Shown: piece after piece, positions 1 through 8,341 of the stretch
Numbering within the stretch: position 1 is the stretch's first letter
How the letters are laid out: each line of letters begins with the position of its first letter
Assembly: GCF_041929845.1 (NCBI RefSeq)
Contig: NZ_JBHEEH010000001.1
Coordinates: forward strand, 372,001-436,000
Source of the DNA: Paenochrobactrum pullorum
GTDB taxonomy: Bacteria > Pseudomonadota > Alphaproteobacteria > Rhizobiales > Rhizobiaceae
Length of the DNA: 64,000 nucleotides
Direction: 5' to 3'
Notes under the pieces: generated by a model
Told to the model about the DNA's origin: nothing
The model's input: only the letters and a program-made list of their open reading frames with translations
The model's database searches: none
Position numbers and translations under genes: made by a program

Positions 1-395
1 ACAGCGAAAGGACCAACGCGTTTTGGGCCTTTTTCACGGGTGATGTCGGCTGATTCGACAATCGTGCGTGTGGACGGGCCGCCGGAACCCATAATAATAC
101 CGGTTCGCTCGTTTGAAACTTGTTCTTCGCTTAATCCCGCATCAGCAATCGCCTGATCCATCGCGATGTGATTCCATGCTGTTCCGCGGCCATGAAAACG
201 CATATGGCGACGATCAACCAGTGCTTCAATATCAATTTTCGGCTCACCATGAACCTGACATCTGAAGCCCAGATCGGCGTATTCCTGCGCCCGGCTGATG
301 CCGGATTTCGCCTCACGAAGCGAGGCTGTCACCTCGTCGGTATTGTTTCCAATTGAGGATACGATCCCCATTCCGGTGACGACTACACGCCGCAT
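1..395 (-). CDS. fabB: 3-oxoacyl-ACP synthase I, N-terminal part (cut by window edge)
   Basis: Beta-ketoacyl-ACP synthase I of the anaerobic unsaturated fatty acid branch of type II fatty acid synthesis, a cytosolic enzyme that elongates the cis-3-decenoyl product of FabA. Only the first 131 codons lie in the window; the gene runs off the left edge, so the catalytic Cys and two His are not visible. The N-terminus RRVVVTGMGIVSSIGN is the usual start of this thiolase-fold family, and GIIMGSGGPS follows near the edge. The ATG at 395-393 has a GGAG-type ribosome site just upstream (around 401-406). It lies downstream of fabA on the same strand, the standard fabA-fabB order in this group. Confidence 0.93.
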   Translation of the reverse strand, partial: MRRVVVTGMGIVSSIGNNTDEVTASLREAKSGISRAQEYADLGFRCQVHGEPKIDIEALVDRRHMRFHGRGTAWNHIAMDQAIADAGLSEEQVSNERTGIIMGSGGPSTRTIVESADITREKGPKRVGPFA

Positions 396-469
396 AGCGC
401 TCTCCTTTGACACCTGTGCTGTTCTTAAAGTTGCTATCAGAACAGATAGGTGTGTTCTTCACATGTTTT

Positions 470-512
470 GAGCGCGGCGTTAAAGAAAATCACTTTTCTG
501 AACGCCGCGCTC
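470..512. repeat. long hairpin between fabA and fabB
   Basis: Perfect 12-bp inverted repeat (470-481 against 501-512) extended by a second 6-bp A/T stem (484-489 against 494-499) around a TCAC loop. Neither flank has a run of T, so it does not look like a simple intrinsic terminator. It sits within the 173-bp fabA-fabB spacer and could act in mRNA processing or partial attenuation. A 12-bp arm at this spacing is rarely a chance event in 64 kb. Confidence 0.6.
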
Positions 513-568
513 ATGAAAATTTGCCCAATCTTTGATCAATGAGCAATCAATATTTTTATAAAGCTGAC

Positions 569-1087
569 TTATTCAGCTGAACTGTCTTTCGATAAACCAA
601 CGCGTAAATCGCTCGCCGTATAAATTGTTTCGCCGTCTGCCTTTAGCCAGCCATCAGCTGTACCCAGAACAAGGCGACCACGCATAACGCGTTTGAAATC
701 AATGCCATACTGAATGAGCTTGGTATGCGGACGCACCATGCCTTTGAACTTCACTTCACCGGTTGAAAGCGCCATGCCGCGACCTGGCTCGCCGAGCCAG
801 CCGAGGAAAAAACCGGTCAGCTGCCACATGCCGTCTAGGCCAAGGCAGCCCGGCATGATCGGATTGCCCTGAAAATGGCACGGGAAATACCAATCATCAG
901 GTTTTACATCATACTCAGCACGAATGAAGCCTTTGCCGTGTTCACCACCGGTTTCCGAAATTTCGGTGATGCGGTGCACCATCAGCATCGGTGGCAGCGG
1001 CAGCTGGGCATTGCCCGGACCAAACATTTCACCGCGAGCGCAGGAAAGGAGCTCCTCATACCCGTAGCTCGATTTTTGTTCTGCCAT
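569..1087 (-). CDS. fabA: 3-hydroxydecanoyl-ACP dehydratase/isomerase FabA
   Basis: Dehydrates 3-hydroxydecanoyl-ACP and isomerises the trans-2 product to cis-3-decenoyl-ACP, the branch point for unsaturated fatty acids. The 172-residue length is normal for the family. The hot-dog active-site segment WYFPCHFQGNPIMPGCLGLD is present with the catalytic His at residue 71 and Asp at residue 85 (H70/D84 in E. coli). An upstream gap of about 250 bp separates it from the divergent irr gene, so its promoter probably lies around 1090-1270. fabB follows 173 bp downstream, with a strong hairpin between them. Confidence 0.97.
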   Translation of the reverse strand: MAEQKSSYGYEELLSCARGEMFGPGNAQLPLPPMLMVHRITEISETGGEHGKGFIRAEYDVKPDDWYFPCHFQGNPIMPGCLGLDGMWQLTGFFLGWLGEPGRGMALSTGEVKFKGMVRPHTKLIQYGIDFKRVMRGRLVLGTADGWLKADGETIYTASDLRVGLSKDSSAE

Positions 1088-1278
1088 TACGCCTCCAAAT
1101 CAAATTCTCTGTGTGACCGGCATGGCCGGTCATGAATGATGTCGTTTATGTTAAAATAGTCTTAGCACAGACTGTTTCCAACAGTAAAACCATCCTGATA
1201 GCTTTTTCCTGCAATCAATGCTATGAAGAAGGCTATTGATAGTATTATTGTGACTGCATATATCAATGGAGAATGCCA

Positions 1279-1326
1279 ATGAGCAACACTTCGTTGCATT
1301 TTTGGCAAATTTGGTACGAGCTGTAA
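1279..1326 (+). CDS. possible 15-residue leader peptide upstream of irr
   Basis: A short frame MSNTSLHFWQIWYEL followed by TAA. It starts at an ATG preceded at 6 nt by GGAGA (1268-1272), a better ribosome site than the one seen for irr itself. It ends 10 nt before the GTG start of irr. The peptide is rich in aromatic residues (two Trp, one Phe, one Tyr, one His). Such placement is typical of a leader peptide controlling the next gene by translational coupling, but no family is recognised and the frame is short enough to be chance. Confidence 0.35.
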   Translation: MSNTSLHFWQIWYEL

Positions 1327-1336
1327 CGGATAAAAC

Positions 1337-1774
1337 GTGAATATACCTGTTTTGCATGCAGATTCGATGTTGATGGAACACCGTTTACGTGACGCAGGTT
1401 TGCGGCCTACACGACAACGAGTCGCTCTTGCTAGTCTTATCTTCGCCCGCGGCGACCGCCACTTGTCAGCTGAAGAGCTGCATGAAGAGGCTGTTATTGC
1501 CGATGTGCCGGTGTCTCTGGCCACCGTTTATAATACACTGCATCAGTTTACTGAAGCGGGCTTGCTGCGCATCATCGCTATTGAAGGCGCCAAGAGCTAC
1601 TTTGATACTAATATTTCCGATCATCAGCATTTCTTCCTTGAAGGAGAAAATGTGGTGTTTGATATTCCGCACAGCACCAAAGGCCAGCCGACCGTGGCAA
1701 ATATGCCTGAAGCACCTGAGGGAATGGAAATCGTGAATGTTGATATCATCGTCCGGTTGCGCCGCAAAAGCTAA
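1337..1774 (+). CDS. irr: Fur-family iron response regulator Irr
   Basis: Winged-helix metalloregulator of 145 residues. In Hyphomicrobiales Irr acts under iron limitation, senses heme, and binds ICE motifs. The DNA-binding part GLRPTRQRVALASLIF and SLATVYNTLHQFTEAGLLR (residues about 21-78) is canonical, and the region ISDHQHFFLEGEN matches the Irr-specific histidine region. In Bradyrhizobium that region reads His-His-His; here it is H96-Q97-H98. The frame opens with GTG at 1337, with an alternative ATG at 1367; neither has a strong ribosome site, and the product could begin at MLMEHRLRDAG. Divergent from fabA. Two likely ICE targets are found elsewhere in the window (18200 and 43756). Confidence 0.92.
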   Translation: MNIPVLHADSMLMEHRLRDAGLRPTRQRVALASLIFARGDRHLSAEELHEEAVIADVPVSLATVYNTLHQFTEAGLLRIIAIEGAKSYFDTNISDHQHFFLEGENVVFDIPHSTKGQPTVANMPEAPEGMEIVNVDIIVRLRRKS

Positions 1775-1796
1775 ACGCAGCTGTTGATTCCCGATT

Positions 1797-1833
1797 GAAA
1801 AAGCTCGTGAACAGCGTTTCATGAGCTTTTTTA
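1797..1833. terminator. bidirectional terminator irr / SH3 gene
   Basis: Stem AAAAGCTCGTGAA pairing with TTCATGAGCTTTT (one G-T pair), followed by a T-rich stretch on the plus strand and by TTTTTCAATC on the minus strand. It lies between two convergent genes. Confidence 0.85.
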
Positions 1834-1871
1834 ATTTTTCCGGTTCATTATTTATTTGATTGCGAGCTTGC

Positions 1872-2432
1872 CTAGTCAAAGACCTCGCCTGGATAAGCAC
1901 CCCATAATTCGCGCTGGGGTAACCAGCCGCGCACTTTATTGACTTCCAGTCTGCACCATTCGCCATTGCATTCACGGATATTGGCGATCACGCCGCCTTC
2001 CACTTGTGCCACGATTTTGGCCGTTGGTTCCGGGGATGTACGCAATTCCAGCAAACGGCCGGACTTGTCCCAAGGTGCTGTGACGGCTGTGCGTTTGCCT
2101 GATAAAAGCGATTGGTAAATCCAGCCTTCTGTGCCATCTGCATCACGGATGCGGCGCCAGTTATCATATTCCTGAATAATTTCCACCGGCAATCCGGCTT
2201 TAACAAAAAGCCATGAAACCGCATATTCGCGCCCGGGCCCCACGCGTATATTGGCACGCGCGGGTTTTAAACTGACAAAGCGCGGCAAAGGCAGGCCGCT
2301 TTTACCAACCGGTGTGGCGATTTTTTCTACAGTTTGTGCATAAGCAGGCATGTTCAGACTGAGGCTTAGCAGTGCCACAGCAGTTGCCACAGAGATGAAT
2401 TTCAATAGTTTCGCAAGAAAAACTCGGTACAC
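1872..2432 (-). CDS. exported bacterial SH3-domain protein
   Basis: A 186-residue protein with a hydrophobic N-terminus (about residues 10-32, ending in a PAYA-Q cleavage-like site), so probably periplasmic. Two SH3b-like repeats follow: ARANIRVGPGREYAVSWLF (about 59-78) and LLELRTSPEPTAKIVAQVE (about 127-146), each ending in an EGWIYQ or RGWLPQ motif. Proteins of this SH3_4/DUF1058 type occur in most Hyphomicrobiales; the ligand, probably peptidoglycan, is not established. Convergent with irr. Likely monocistronic, with a promoter in the 230-bp gap shared with the divergent dehydrogenase gene. Confidence 0.85.
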   Translation of the reverse strand: MYRVFLAKLLKFISVATAVALLSLSLNMPAYAQTVEKIATPVGKSGLPLPRFVSLKPARANIRVGPGREYAVSWLFVKAGLPVEIIQEYDNWRRIRDADGTEGWIYQSLLSGKRTAVTAPWDKSGRLLELRTSPEPTAKIVAQVEGGVIANIRECNGEWCRLEVNKVRGWLPQRELWGAYPGEVFD

Positions 2433-2691
2433 GTATCCTCGCTTTGACCCTTATATTCGCGTCATTTACAACGGCCGCAACAGTTCATTGCTGTTTTCAG
2501 CCGGTTATTTCTGGCACAGGTTTGCATGATGATGTGAAATTGCTGCATCATGACCTGTTTTCCTTTGTCTTTGTCCATGTGCCTTGATAGATAAGAAGCG
2601 CATGAAGTTTTTTGTGATTTTGCACCTTCTTGGTTAAGGAGGTCTCAACGCAGATTAATTCGGTGTGAATTCGACCAAAAAAGAGGTGAAT

Positions 2692-3696
2692 ATGTCCGTC
2701 AGGAAGAAGCCGCTGGTTGTTCTTGCCCGCAAATTACCCGATTCGGTTGAAACGCGGATGCGGGAACTGTTTGACGCGCGGCTGAATATTGATGATCACC
2801 GCATGACGCAGGCGGAAATCGTTGCGGCATTAAAAGATGCGGATGTATTCGTGCCGACGATTAACGATATTATTGATGCGTCGATGATCGAGCAGGCAGG
2901 ACCCGATCTGAAGCTGATTGCTAATTTCGGTAATGGTGTCGACAATATTGATGTTGCAGCCGCTGCCAAACGCGGCATTACTGTCACCAATACGCCCAAT
3001 GTGCTGACAGAAGACACCGCCGATATGACATTGGCTTTATTGCTGTCTGTTCCACGCCGTTTGGTGGAAGGTGCTAATTCCCTGCATGAAAATTCCGGCC
3101 AATGGCCGGGTTGGTCGCCGACATGGATGCTGGGGCGGCGCATCTGGGGCAAGCGCATTGGTATTATCGGCATGGGGCGTATTGGAACGGCTGTGGCAAG
3201 ACGCGCCAAAGCGTTTGGTATGTCGATCCATTATCATAACCGTAAGAATGTCAGTCCCAAGATCGAGGAAGAGCTGGAGGCTACTTATTGGGACAGCCTT
3301 GATCAGATGCTGGCGCGGATGGATATTATCTCGGTCAATTGTCCGTCAACACCAGCGACATTCCATTTATTGTCTGCACGGCGCATAGCCTTGATGCAGC
3401 CGCATGCCTATGTGGTAAACACAGCGCGCGGCCAGATTATTGATGAAATGGCGCTGATCGAACAGATCGAACAGGGCAAGCTTGCAGGTGCTGGGCTTGA
3501 TGTTTTTGAACACGAGCCTGCGGTTAATCCGCGGCTTCTGGACTTGGCCAAAAAAGGCAAAGTTGTGATTCTTCCGCATATGGGCTCGGCCACTTTGGAA
3601 GGGCGCATTGATATGGGTGATAAGGTGATCATCAATATTCGCGCCTTTGTCGACGGCCACCGCCCGCCGGATCGTGTCTTGCCCAACAAGGTGTAA
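2692..3696 (+). CDS. D-2-hydroxyacid dehydrogenase (glyoxylate/hydroxypyruvate reductase type)
   Basis: NAD(P)-dependent D-2-hydroxyacid dehydrogenase, probably reducing glyoxylate or hydroxypyruvate; the substrate cannot be fixed from sequence. The start is placed at the ATG of MSVRKKPLVVLARKLP because GAGGTG precedes it at normal distance; an in-frame GTG 27 nt upstream is less likely. Seen in order: catalytic-domain N-terminus, Rossmann motif GIIGMGRIGTAVARR, the Arg in NTARGQIID, the Glu in DVFEHEP, and the His in LPHMGSAT, which together form the Arg-Glu-His active site. The length of 334 residues is normal. A terminator follows about 30 bp after the stop. Confidence 0.93.
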   Translation: MSVRKKPLVVLARKLPDSVETRMRELFDARLNIDDHRMTQAEIVAALKDADVFVPTINDIIDASMIEQAGPDLKLIANFGNGVDNIDVAAAAKRGITVTNTPNVLTEDTADMTLALLLSVPRRLVEGANSLHENSGQWPGWSPTWMLGRRIWGKRIGIIGMGRIGTAVARRAKAFGMSIHYHNRKNVSPKIEEELEATYWDSLDQMLARMDIISVNCPSTPATFHLLSARRIALMQPHAYVVNTARGQIIDEMALIEQIEQGKLAGAGLDVFEHEPAVNPRLLDLAKKGKVVILPHMGSATLEGRIDMGDKVIINIRAFVDGHRPPDRVLPNKV

Positions 3697-3725
3697 GCTT
3701 TATTAAAGTGATGGCTATATCGTAG

Positions 3726-3754
3726 GGCTGCTCATAAGAAGGGCAGCCTTTTTG
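3726..3754 (+). terminator. intrinsic terminator
   Basis: GGCTGC (3726-3731) pairs with GCAGCC (3743-3748) and is followed by TTTTT, 30 bp after the dehydrogenase stop codon. Confidence 0.85.
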
Positions 3755-4066
3755 GTATTAACTTGATGTATGGTCTTGAAAACCAATAATAATCTATCTG
3801 GGTGCGACAAATTTGCATAATATTATATTTTATATTACTCATATTGATATTTTATAAGCTTTGATCTGTCTCAGATAAAATATTTTTTTGCACGAGCCAT
3901 TTTTAGTGTCTTCTAATTGATCAAGAATTATTTTAGAAGACGCGTGACAATCAGAGTTAATAGGTATAACTGTACCTATCAAACTTTCAGTAATTACCGT
4001 AAATTGAGAAATTGAGGCGTGCATTGCCTTCCCCCATATAGGGCAGTGCATGAAACGGAAGCGTAA
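3755..4066 (+). promoter_or_regulatory. AT-rich upstream region of the cyo operon
   Basis: No convincing gene. The region is clearly AT-rich and contains two small inverted repeats that could be operators: GTCTTCTAA...TTAGAAGAC (3908-3941) and ATAGGTA-N6-TACCTAT (3960-3979). Arms of 7-9 bp at such spacings also occur by chance in 64 kb, so only their position before cyoA makes them worth noting. cyoA has an ACGGAAG ribosome site. Confidence 0.4.
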
Positions 4067-5098
4067 ATGAAAATTGGATCATCACGCGTGCTTGGCCTTT
4101 TGAGCCTCGCAGTCCTGACCCTTTTTATGAGTGGCTGTCAGCAGGTGCTGCTGGATCCCAAGGGTGAGATAGGGATGCAGCAACGCGACCTTATCTATTT
4201 TGCAACAGGTCTTATGTTGCTCGTCGTTGTTCCGGTCATCATTATGACCCTGTTTTTTGCATGGAAATATCGTGCCTCCAACGAGAAGGCAGATTATCAG
4301 CCGGATTGGCACCATTCGACCAAAATCGAATTGGCCGTCTGGCTTATCCCGTGTGCAATCATCATTGTGCTTGGCACAGTGACATGGATTTCCACGCATA
4401 AGCTCGACCCTTACCGCCCGCTGGATTCAGATGTGCCTCCATTGGAAGTGGAAGTGACAGCTCTTGATTGGAAGTGGATGTTCTTTTATCCGCAATACGG
4501 CATTGCGACCGTCAACGAGATGGCGATGCCTGTGGATGTTCCGGTCAATTTCAAACTGACATCGGGTACGGTGATGAATTCGTTCTTCATTCCGGCTTTG
4601 GGCAGTCAGGTTTATACGATGGCTGGCATGCAGACACAGCTTCATCTCATCGCCAATTATGAAGGTGTGTTTGATGGTATGTCGGCAAATTATAGCGGTG
4701 CCGGCTTTGCCCAGATGCGTTTTAAGGCGCACAGCTTTGATCAGGCCGGTTTTGATAAATGGGTAGCCGAGGTGAAAGCTAAAGGTGAGCCGCTTGACCG
4801 CGCCCGTTACATGTCGGTTGAACAGCCGAGTGAAAAACATCCGGTTCAGTATTTCACTTACAATGATCCGACCTTGTTCCATGACATCATCAATCGTTGT
4901 GTGGATGGCAAAACTGTTTGCATGGATGATGAAATGCATCGTGTGCAGATGGCCCGGGAAGCACGTGCCAATTTACGTAAATCTTCGCCTATCGACATGA
5001 GTCTTTGGGCAGATGATGTGATCTGCCTGACTACTCCGGTCAATCTGACTGATGCGGATTCAATGAAAACTTCGTCGCCACGTCCCCCGCGCGGCTGA
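4067..5098 (+). CDS. cyoA: cytochrome bo3 ubiquinol oxidase subunit II
   Basis: Subunit II of the proton-pumping quinol oxidase in the inner membrane. A lipoprotein signal ends in LFMSGC with the lipidated Cys at residue 24. Two membrane helices follow (about 43-65 and 87-109), then a periplasmic cupredoxin domain starting near VEVTALDWKWMF. The Cys/His ligands of a CuA centre are not present in the cupredoxin loop, as expected for a quinol rather than a cytochrome c oxidase. At 343 residues it is longer than E. coli CyoA (315), with a C-terminal tail after about residue 300 that contains two Cys (NRCVDGKTVC lies just before it). First gene of a four-gene operon. Confidence 0.96.
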   Translation: MKIGSSRVLGLLSLAVLTLFMSGCQQVLLDPKGEIGMQQRDLIYFATGLMLLVVVPVIIMTLFFAWKYRASNEKADYQPDWHHSTKIELAVWLIPCAIIIVLGTVTWISTHKLDPYRPLDSDVPPLEVEVTALDWKWMFFYPQYGIATVNEMAMPVDVPVNFKLTSGTVMNSFFIPALGSQVYTMAGMQTQLHLIANYEGVFDGMSANYSGAGFAQMRFKAHSFDQAGFDKWVAEVKAKGEPLDRARYMSVEQPSEKHPVQYFTYNDPTLFHDIINRCVDGKTVCMDDEMHRVQMAREARANLRKSSPIDMSLWADDVICLTTPVNLTDADSMKTSSPRPPRG

Positions 5099-5122
5099 CA
5101 AAAATTCAAGTGAAGCTTTAAA

Positions 5123-7102
5123 ATGTTCGGAAAATTAACGCTTGATGCGATTCCATTTCATGAGCCGATCGTCATGGTTACCCTGGCGGCCGTGTTTGGT
5201 GGTGGTTTGGCACTTTTTGCAGCGATTACTTATTATCGCAAATGGGGCGTGTTGTGGCACGACTGGCTGACGTCGGTTGACCATAAACGCGTCGGTATCA
5301 TGTATATTATTCTGGCGCTGGTGATGCTGTTCCGCGGCTTCTCCGATGCTGTGATGATGCGCGCCCAGCAGGCTATCGCCAGCGGTGCAGAAGAAGGTTT
5401 CTTGCCGCCGCATCACTATGACCAGATTTTCACGGCGCATGGCGTGATCATGATCTTCTTCGTTGCAATGCCTTTCATCGTTGGTTTGATGAACTTTGCA
5501 GTGCCTTTGCAGATCGGTGCACGCGACGTTGCTTTCCCTTATCTGAACAGCTTGAGTTTCTGGCTGACCGCGGCAGGTGCGATCCTTCTCAATATTTCGT
5601 TGGGCGTGGGTGAATTTGCCAAAACCGGTTGGCTGGCTTATCCGCCGCTTTCGGGCATGCAATACAGCCCTGATGTCGGCGTGGATTATTATATCTGGGC
5701 TTTACAGATTTCGGGTATGGGGACGCTTTTATCGGGTGTGAACCTTATCACTACCATCATTAAAATGCGTGCTCCCGGCATGGATATGATGAAAGTGCCG
5801 GTTTTCACATGGACAGCACTTTGCTCCAACATTTTGATTGTGGCAGCTTTCCCGATCCTGACAGTAACCCTGTCGATGCTAACTCTTGACCGTTATCTTG
5901 ACTTCCATTTCTTCACCAATGATCTTGGTGGCAATGCGATGATGTATATCAACCTCATCTGGATCTGGGGTCATCCGGAAGTCTATATTCTGGTTCTGCC
6001 GTGCTTTGGTGTCTTCTCTGAAGTAATCGCAACTTATACCGGCAAGCGCCTGTTCGGATATACGTCGATGGTTTATGCAACCGTTGCTATTACTGTCTTG
6101 TCGTTTCTGGTCTGGGCGCACCACTTCTTCACCATGGGTGGTGGCGCAAGCGTGAACTCGTTCTTTGGTGTGGCAACCATGATCATTTCCATCCCGACGG
6201 GTGCGAAAGTGTTCAACTGGCTGTTCACTATGTATAAAGGTCGCGTCCGTTTCGAAACACCGGTTCTGTGGACTATCGGTTTCATGTGTACCTTTGTTAT
6301 CGGTGGTATGACCGGTGTGCTTCTGGCGGTTCCGCCGGCAGACTTTGTGCTGCACAATTCGGTATTCCTGATTGCCCACTTCCATAATGTGATCATTTCA
6401 GGTGTGCTGTTCGGTTGCTTTGCCGGTGTGGTTTACTGGTTCCCGAAAGCTTTCGGCTTCAAGCTCAATGAACGTCTTGGCCGTTATGCATTCTGGTGCT
6501 GGTTGACCGGTTTCATCCTCGCTTTCGCACCGCTTTATGTGCTTGGCCTGATGGGTATGACCCGCCGCCTCAACCATACGGAAAATCCTGCCTGGCAGAT
6601 TTATCTGATTATTGCGGCTGTCGGTGCAGCGATCATCTTGGTTGGTATTGTCTTCCAGGTGCTTCAGATTCTCGTTTCCATTCGTAACCGTGAAAAACTG
6701 CGCGATCTCAATGGTGATACATGGGGCACAGGCCGGACACTTGAATGGTCGATCTCTTCACCGCCACCATTTTATAACTTCGCCGAAACCCCTGTGGTCA
6801 AAGATGTCGATGCCTGGTGGGATATGAAACAACGTGGTGTGCCGCGTCGTACCGAAAAATTCGCGCGTATTCATATGCCGAAAAACACGGGTGCAGGTTT
6901 CATCATTGCCATGATCAGCATCATCTTTGGTTTCGCTATGGTCTGGCATATTTGGTGGTTGGCGATTGTCTCGGCTCTTGCCATGCTGGCTGTCGGTATC
7001 GGTCACTCCTTCTCGCTGGACAGAGATTATTATGTCTCTGCTGATGAAGTGCAGGCCGTTGAAGATATCCGCACCGCACAACTCAAAGCACAGGAGGCCT
7101 GA
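5123..7102 (+). CDS. cyoB: cytochrome bo3 ubiquinol oxidase subunit I
   Basis: Catalytic heme-copper subunit: reduces O2 with electrons from ubiquinol and pumps protons. All metal ligands are visible at the same residue numbers as in E. coli: H106 and H421 for low-spin heme b, H419 for heme o, and H284, H333 and H334 for CuB. Y288 in the WGHPEVY segment forms the His-Tyr cross-link. The length of 659 residues and a many-helix hydrophobic profile (about 15 segments) fit. It follows cyoA by 24 bp and is 2 bp from cyoC. No heme O synthase (cyoE) follows the operon, so that function must be encoded elsewhere. Confidence 0.98.
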   Translation: MFGKLTLDAIPFHEPIVMVTLAAVFGGGLALFAAITYYRKWGVLWHDWLTSVDHKRVGIMYIILALVMLFRGFSDAVMMRAQQAIASGAEEGFLPPHHYDQIFTAHGVIMIFFVAMPFIVGLMNFAVPLQIGARDVAFPYLNSLSFWLTAAGAILLNISLGVGEFAKTGWLAYPPLSGMQYSPDVGVDYYIWALQISGMGTLLSGVNLITTIIKMRAPGMDMMKVPVFTWTALCSNILIVAAFPILTVTLSMLTLDRYLDFHFFTNDLGGNAMMYINLIWIWGHPEVYILVLPCFGVFSEVIATYTGKRLFGYTSMVYATVAITVLSFLVWAHHFFTMGGGASVNSFFGVATMIISIPTGAKVFNWLFTMYKGRVRFETPVLWTIGFMCTFVIGGMTGVLLAVPPADFVLHNSVFLIAHFHNVIISGVLFGCFAGVVYWFPKAFGFKLNERLGRYAFWCWLTGFILAFAPLYVLGLMGMTRRLNHTENPAWQIYLIIAAVGAAIILVGIVFQVLQILVSIRNREKLRDLNGDTWGTGRTLEWSISSPPPFYNFAETPVVKDVDAWWDMKQRGVPRRTEKFARIHMPKNTGAGFIIAMISIIFGFAMVWHIWWLAIVSALAMLAVGIGHSFSLDRDYYVSADEVQAVEDIRTAQLKAQEA

Positions 7103-7104
7103 TA

Positions 7105-7734
7105 ATGAGTTCCTCAGCTGTTTTAGATAGCCACGGCGCTTCCACTGATGTGGAAGCGGCACACGAAGATCATCATGATGCAGGCTCTACCACGCTGGTA
7201 GGTTTCTGGATTTACCTGATGAGTGACTGTGTGTTGTTCTCGGGGCTCTTCGCAACCTATGCAGTTTTGTCTCACCAGTTTGCTGGTGGCCCGACGGGTC
7301 GTGAATTGTTCGATCTGCAATTTGTTGCCGTTGAAACCGCATTGTTGCTGGTATCAAGCTTGACCTATGGTCTGGCCACATTGGCAATGTTCAAAGGCAA
7401 TCAGGCCGGACTTATCCGCTGGCTTGCTGTGACATTCCTGTTAGGCGCCACATTCCTTGCGATGGAAATCTATGAATTCCATCACATGATTGCAGAAGGT
7501 GCAGGCCCTGACCGCAGTGCGTTCCTGTCTGCCTTCTTTACGCTTGTCGGAACACACGGTTTCCACATTACTACAGGTCTGATCTGGATTGTGGTTCTGG
7601 TGGCACAGATCAAGCGCACCGGTCTGACCAAGAGCAATCAGGCTCGCGTGATGTGCCTCAGCTTGTTCTGGCACTTTCTGGATATTGTCTGGATTGGTGT
7701 CTTCACACTGGTCTATCTGATGGGAGTATTGTGA
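7105..7734 (+). CDS. cyoC: cytochrome bo3 ubiquinol oxidase subunit III
   Basis: Subunit III of the quinol oxidase, 209 residues with five membrane helices. The segments GFWIYLMSDCVLFSGLFATY, the helix with the conserved Glu in FLAMEIYEFHHMI, and GTHGFHITTGLIWI are typical of the COX3 family. The N-terminal tail is His- and Asp-rich (AHEDHHDAGS). It begins 2 bp after cyoB stops and shares one base with the cyoD start, so it is translated from one polycistronic mRNA. Confidence 0.97.
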   Translation: MSSSAVLDSHGASTDVEAAHEDHHDAGSTTLVGFWIYLMSDCVLFSGLFATYAVLSHQFAGGPTGRELFDLQFVAVETALLLVSSLTYGLATLAMFKGNQAGLIRWLAVTFLLGATFLAMEIYEFHHMIAEGAGPDRSAFLSAFFTLVGTHGFHITTGLIWIVVLVAQIKRTGLTKSNQARVMCLSLFWHFLDIVWIGVFTLVYLMGVL

Positions 7735-8111
7735 TGAGTGCTGTGAAAGATACACATGCAACAACTGATCATGGTGCGGATCACGGTGATCTGAAAACTT
7801 ACCTGACCGGATTTGTACTGGCTGTTATTTTGACAGCAGTGCCTTTCGGCCTCGTTATGGTTGGTACATTTACGCCCGCGGTCACGGCTGCGATTATTTT
7901 GGGTATTGGTGCGGTACAGATGGTCGTCCATCTGATTTATTTCCTGCATATGAGCCCAAAATCGGAAGGCGGCTGGAATATGATGGCACTGTTGTTCACG
8001 ATCATTATTCTGGCGATTGTTCTCATCGGCTCGGTCTGGATCATGCATCATCTGGATACTAATATGATGCCGATGCCGATGACTCCGGAGGCGGCCCGCA
8101 ACCTGCCTTAA
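7734..8111 (+). CDS. cyoD: cytochrome bo3 ubiquinol oxidase subunit IV
   Basis: Small assembly subunit of the quinol oxidase, 125 residues with three membrane helices (about 21-42, 50-72 and 82-105). MVVHLIYFLHM in the second helix is characteristic of CyoD/COX4-pro proteins. The ATG overlaps the cyoC stop (TGATG), and this start is preferred over an upstream in-frame ATG inside cyoC. The Met-rich C-terminus (TNMMPMPMTPEA) is unusual but lies outside the conserved part. Last gene of the operon, followed by strong hairpins. Confidence 0.95.
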   Translation: MSAVKDTHATTDHGADHGDLKTYLTGFVLAVILTAVPFGLVMVGTFTPAVTAAIILGIGAVQMVVHLIYFLHMSPKSEGGWNMMALLFTIIILAIVLIGSVWIMHHLDTNMMPMPMTPEAARNLP

Positions 8112-8174
8112 ATAAACGAATACACTGTTTTCAGCGGCTTTTCTCTCCTCTCCCCCCGCAAAAGCCGCATCGGG

Positions 8175-8208
8175 CGCTCCGGATTTTTTGATCCGGAGCG
8201 CTTTTTTA
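8175..8208 (+). terminator. cyo operon terminator
   Basis: An 11-bp perfect stem (GCGCTCCGGAT with ATCCGGAGCGC) closes over a short loop and is followed by six T. A second hairpin (GCGGCTTTT with AAAAGCCGC, about 8132-8169) lies just before it. Confidence 0.92.
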
Positions 8209-8341
8209 TTTTGCGGGTATTATTTTTAAAAATCAATCTATGGTTGTATTAATGATTGCTAAAATGATAAAAGGCATTTCTCTGACCGGAAGGAGTCGGG
8301 ATAAGCCTGATGTCTTGCTTCGGTTGTAACGGAGTATGCTA

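Noticed and set aside
3839..4051. 70-codon minus-strand frame in the gap before cyoA
   Set aside because: AT-rich gap, no ribosome site, no recognisable family.
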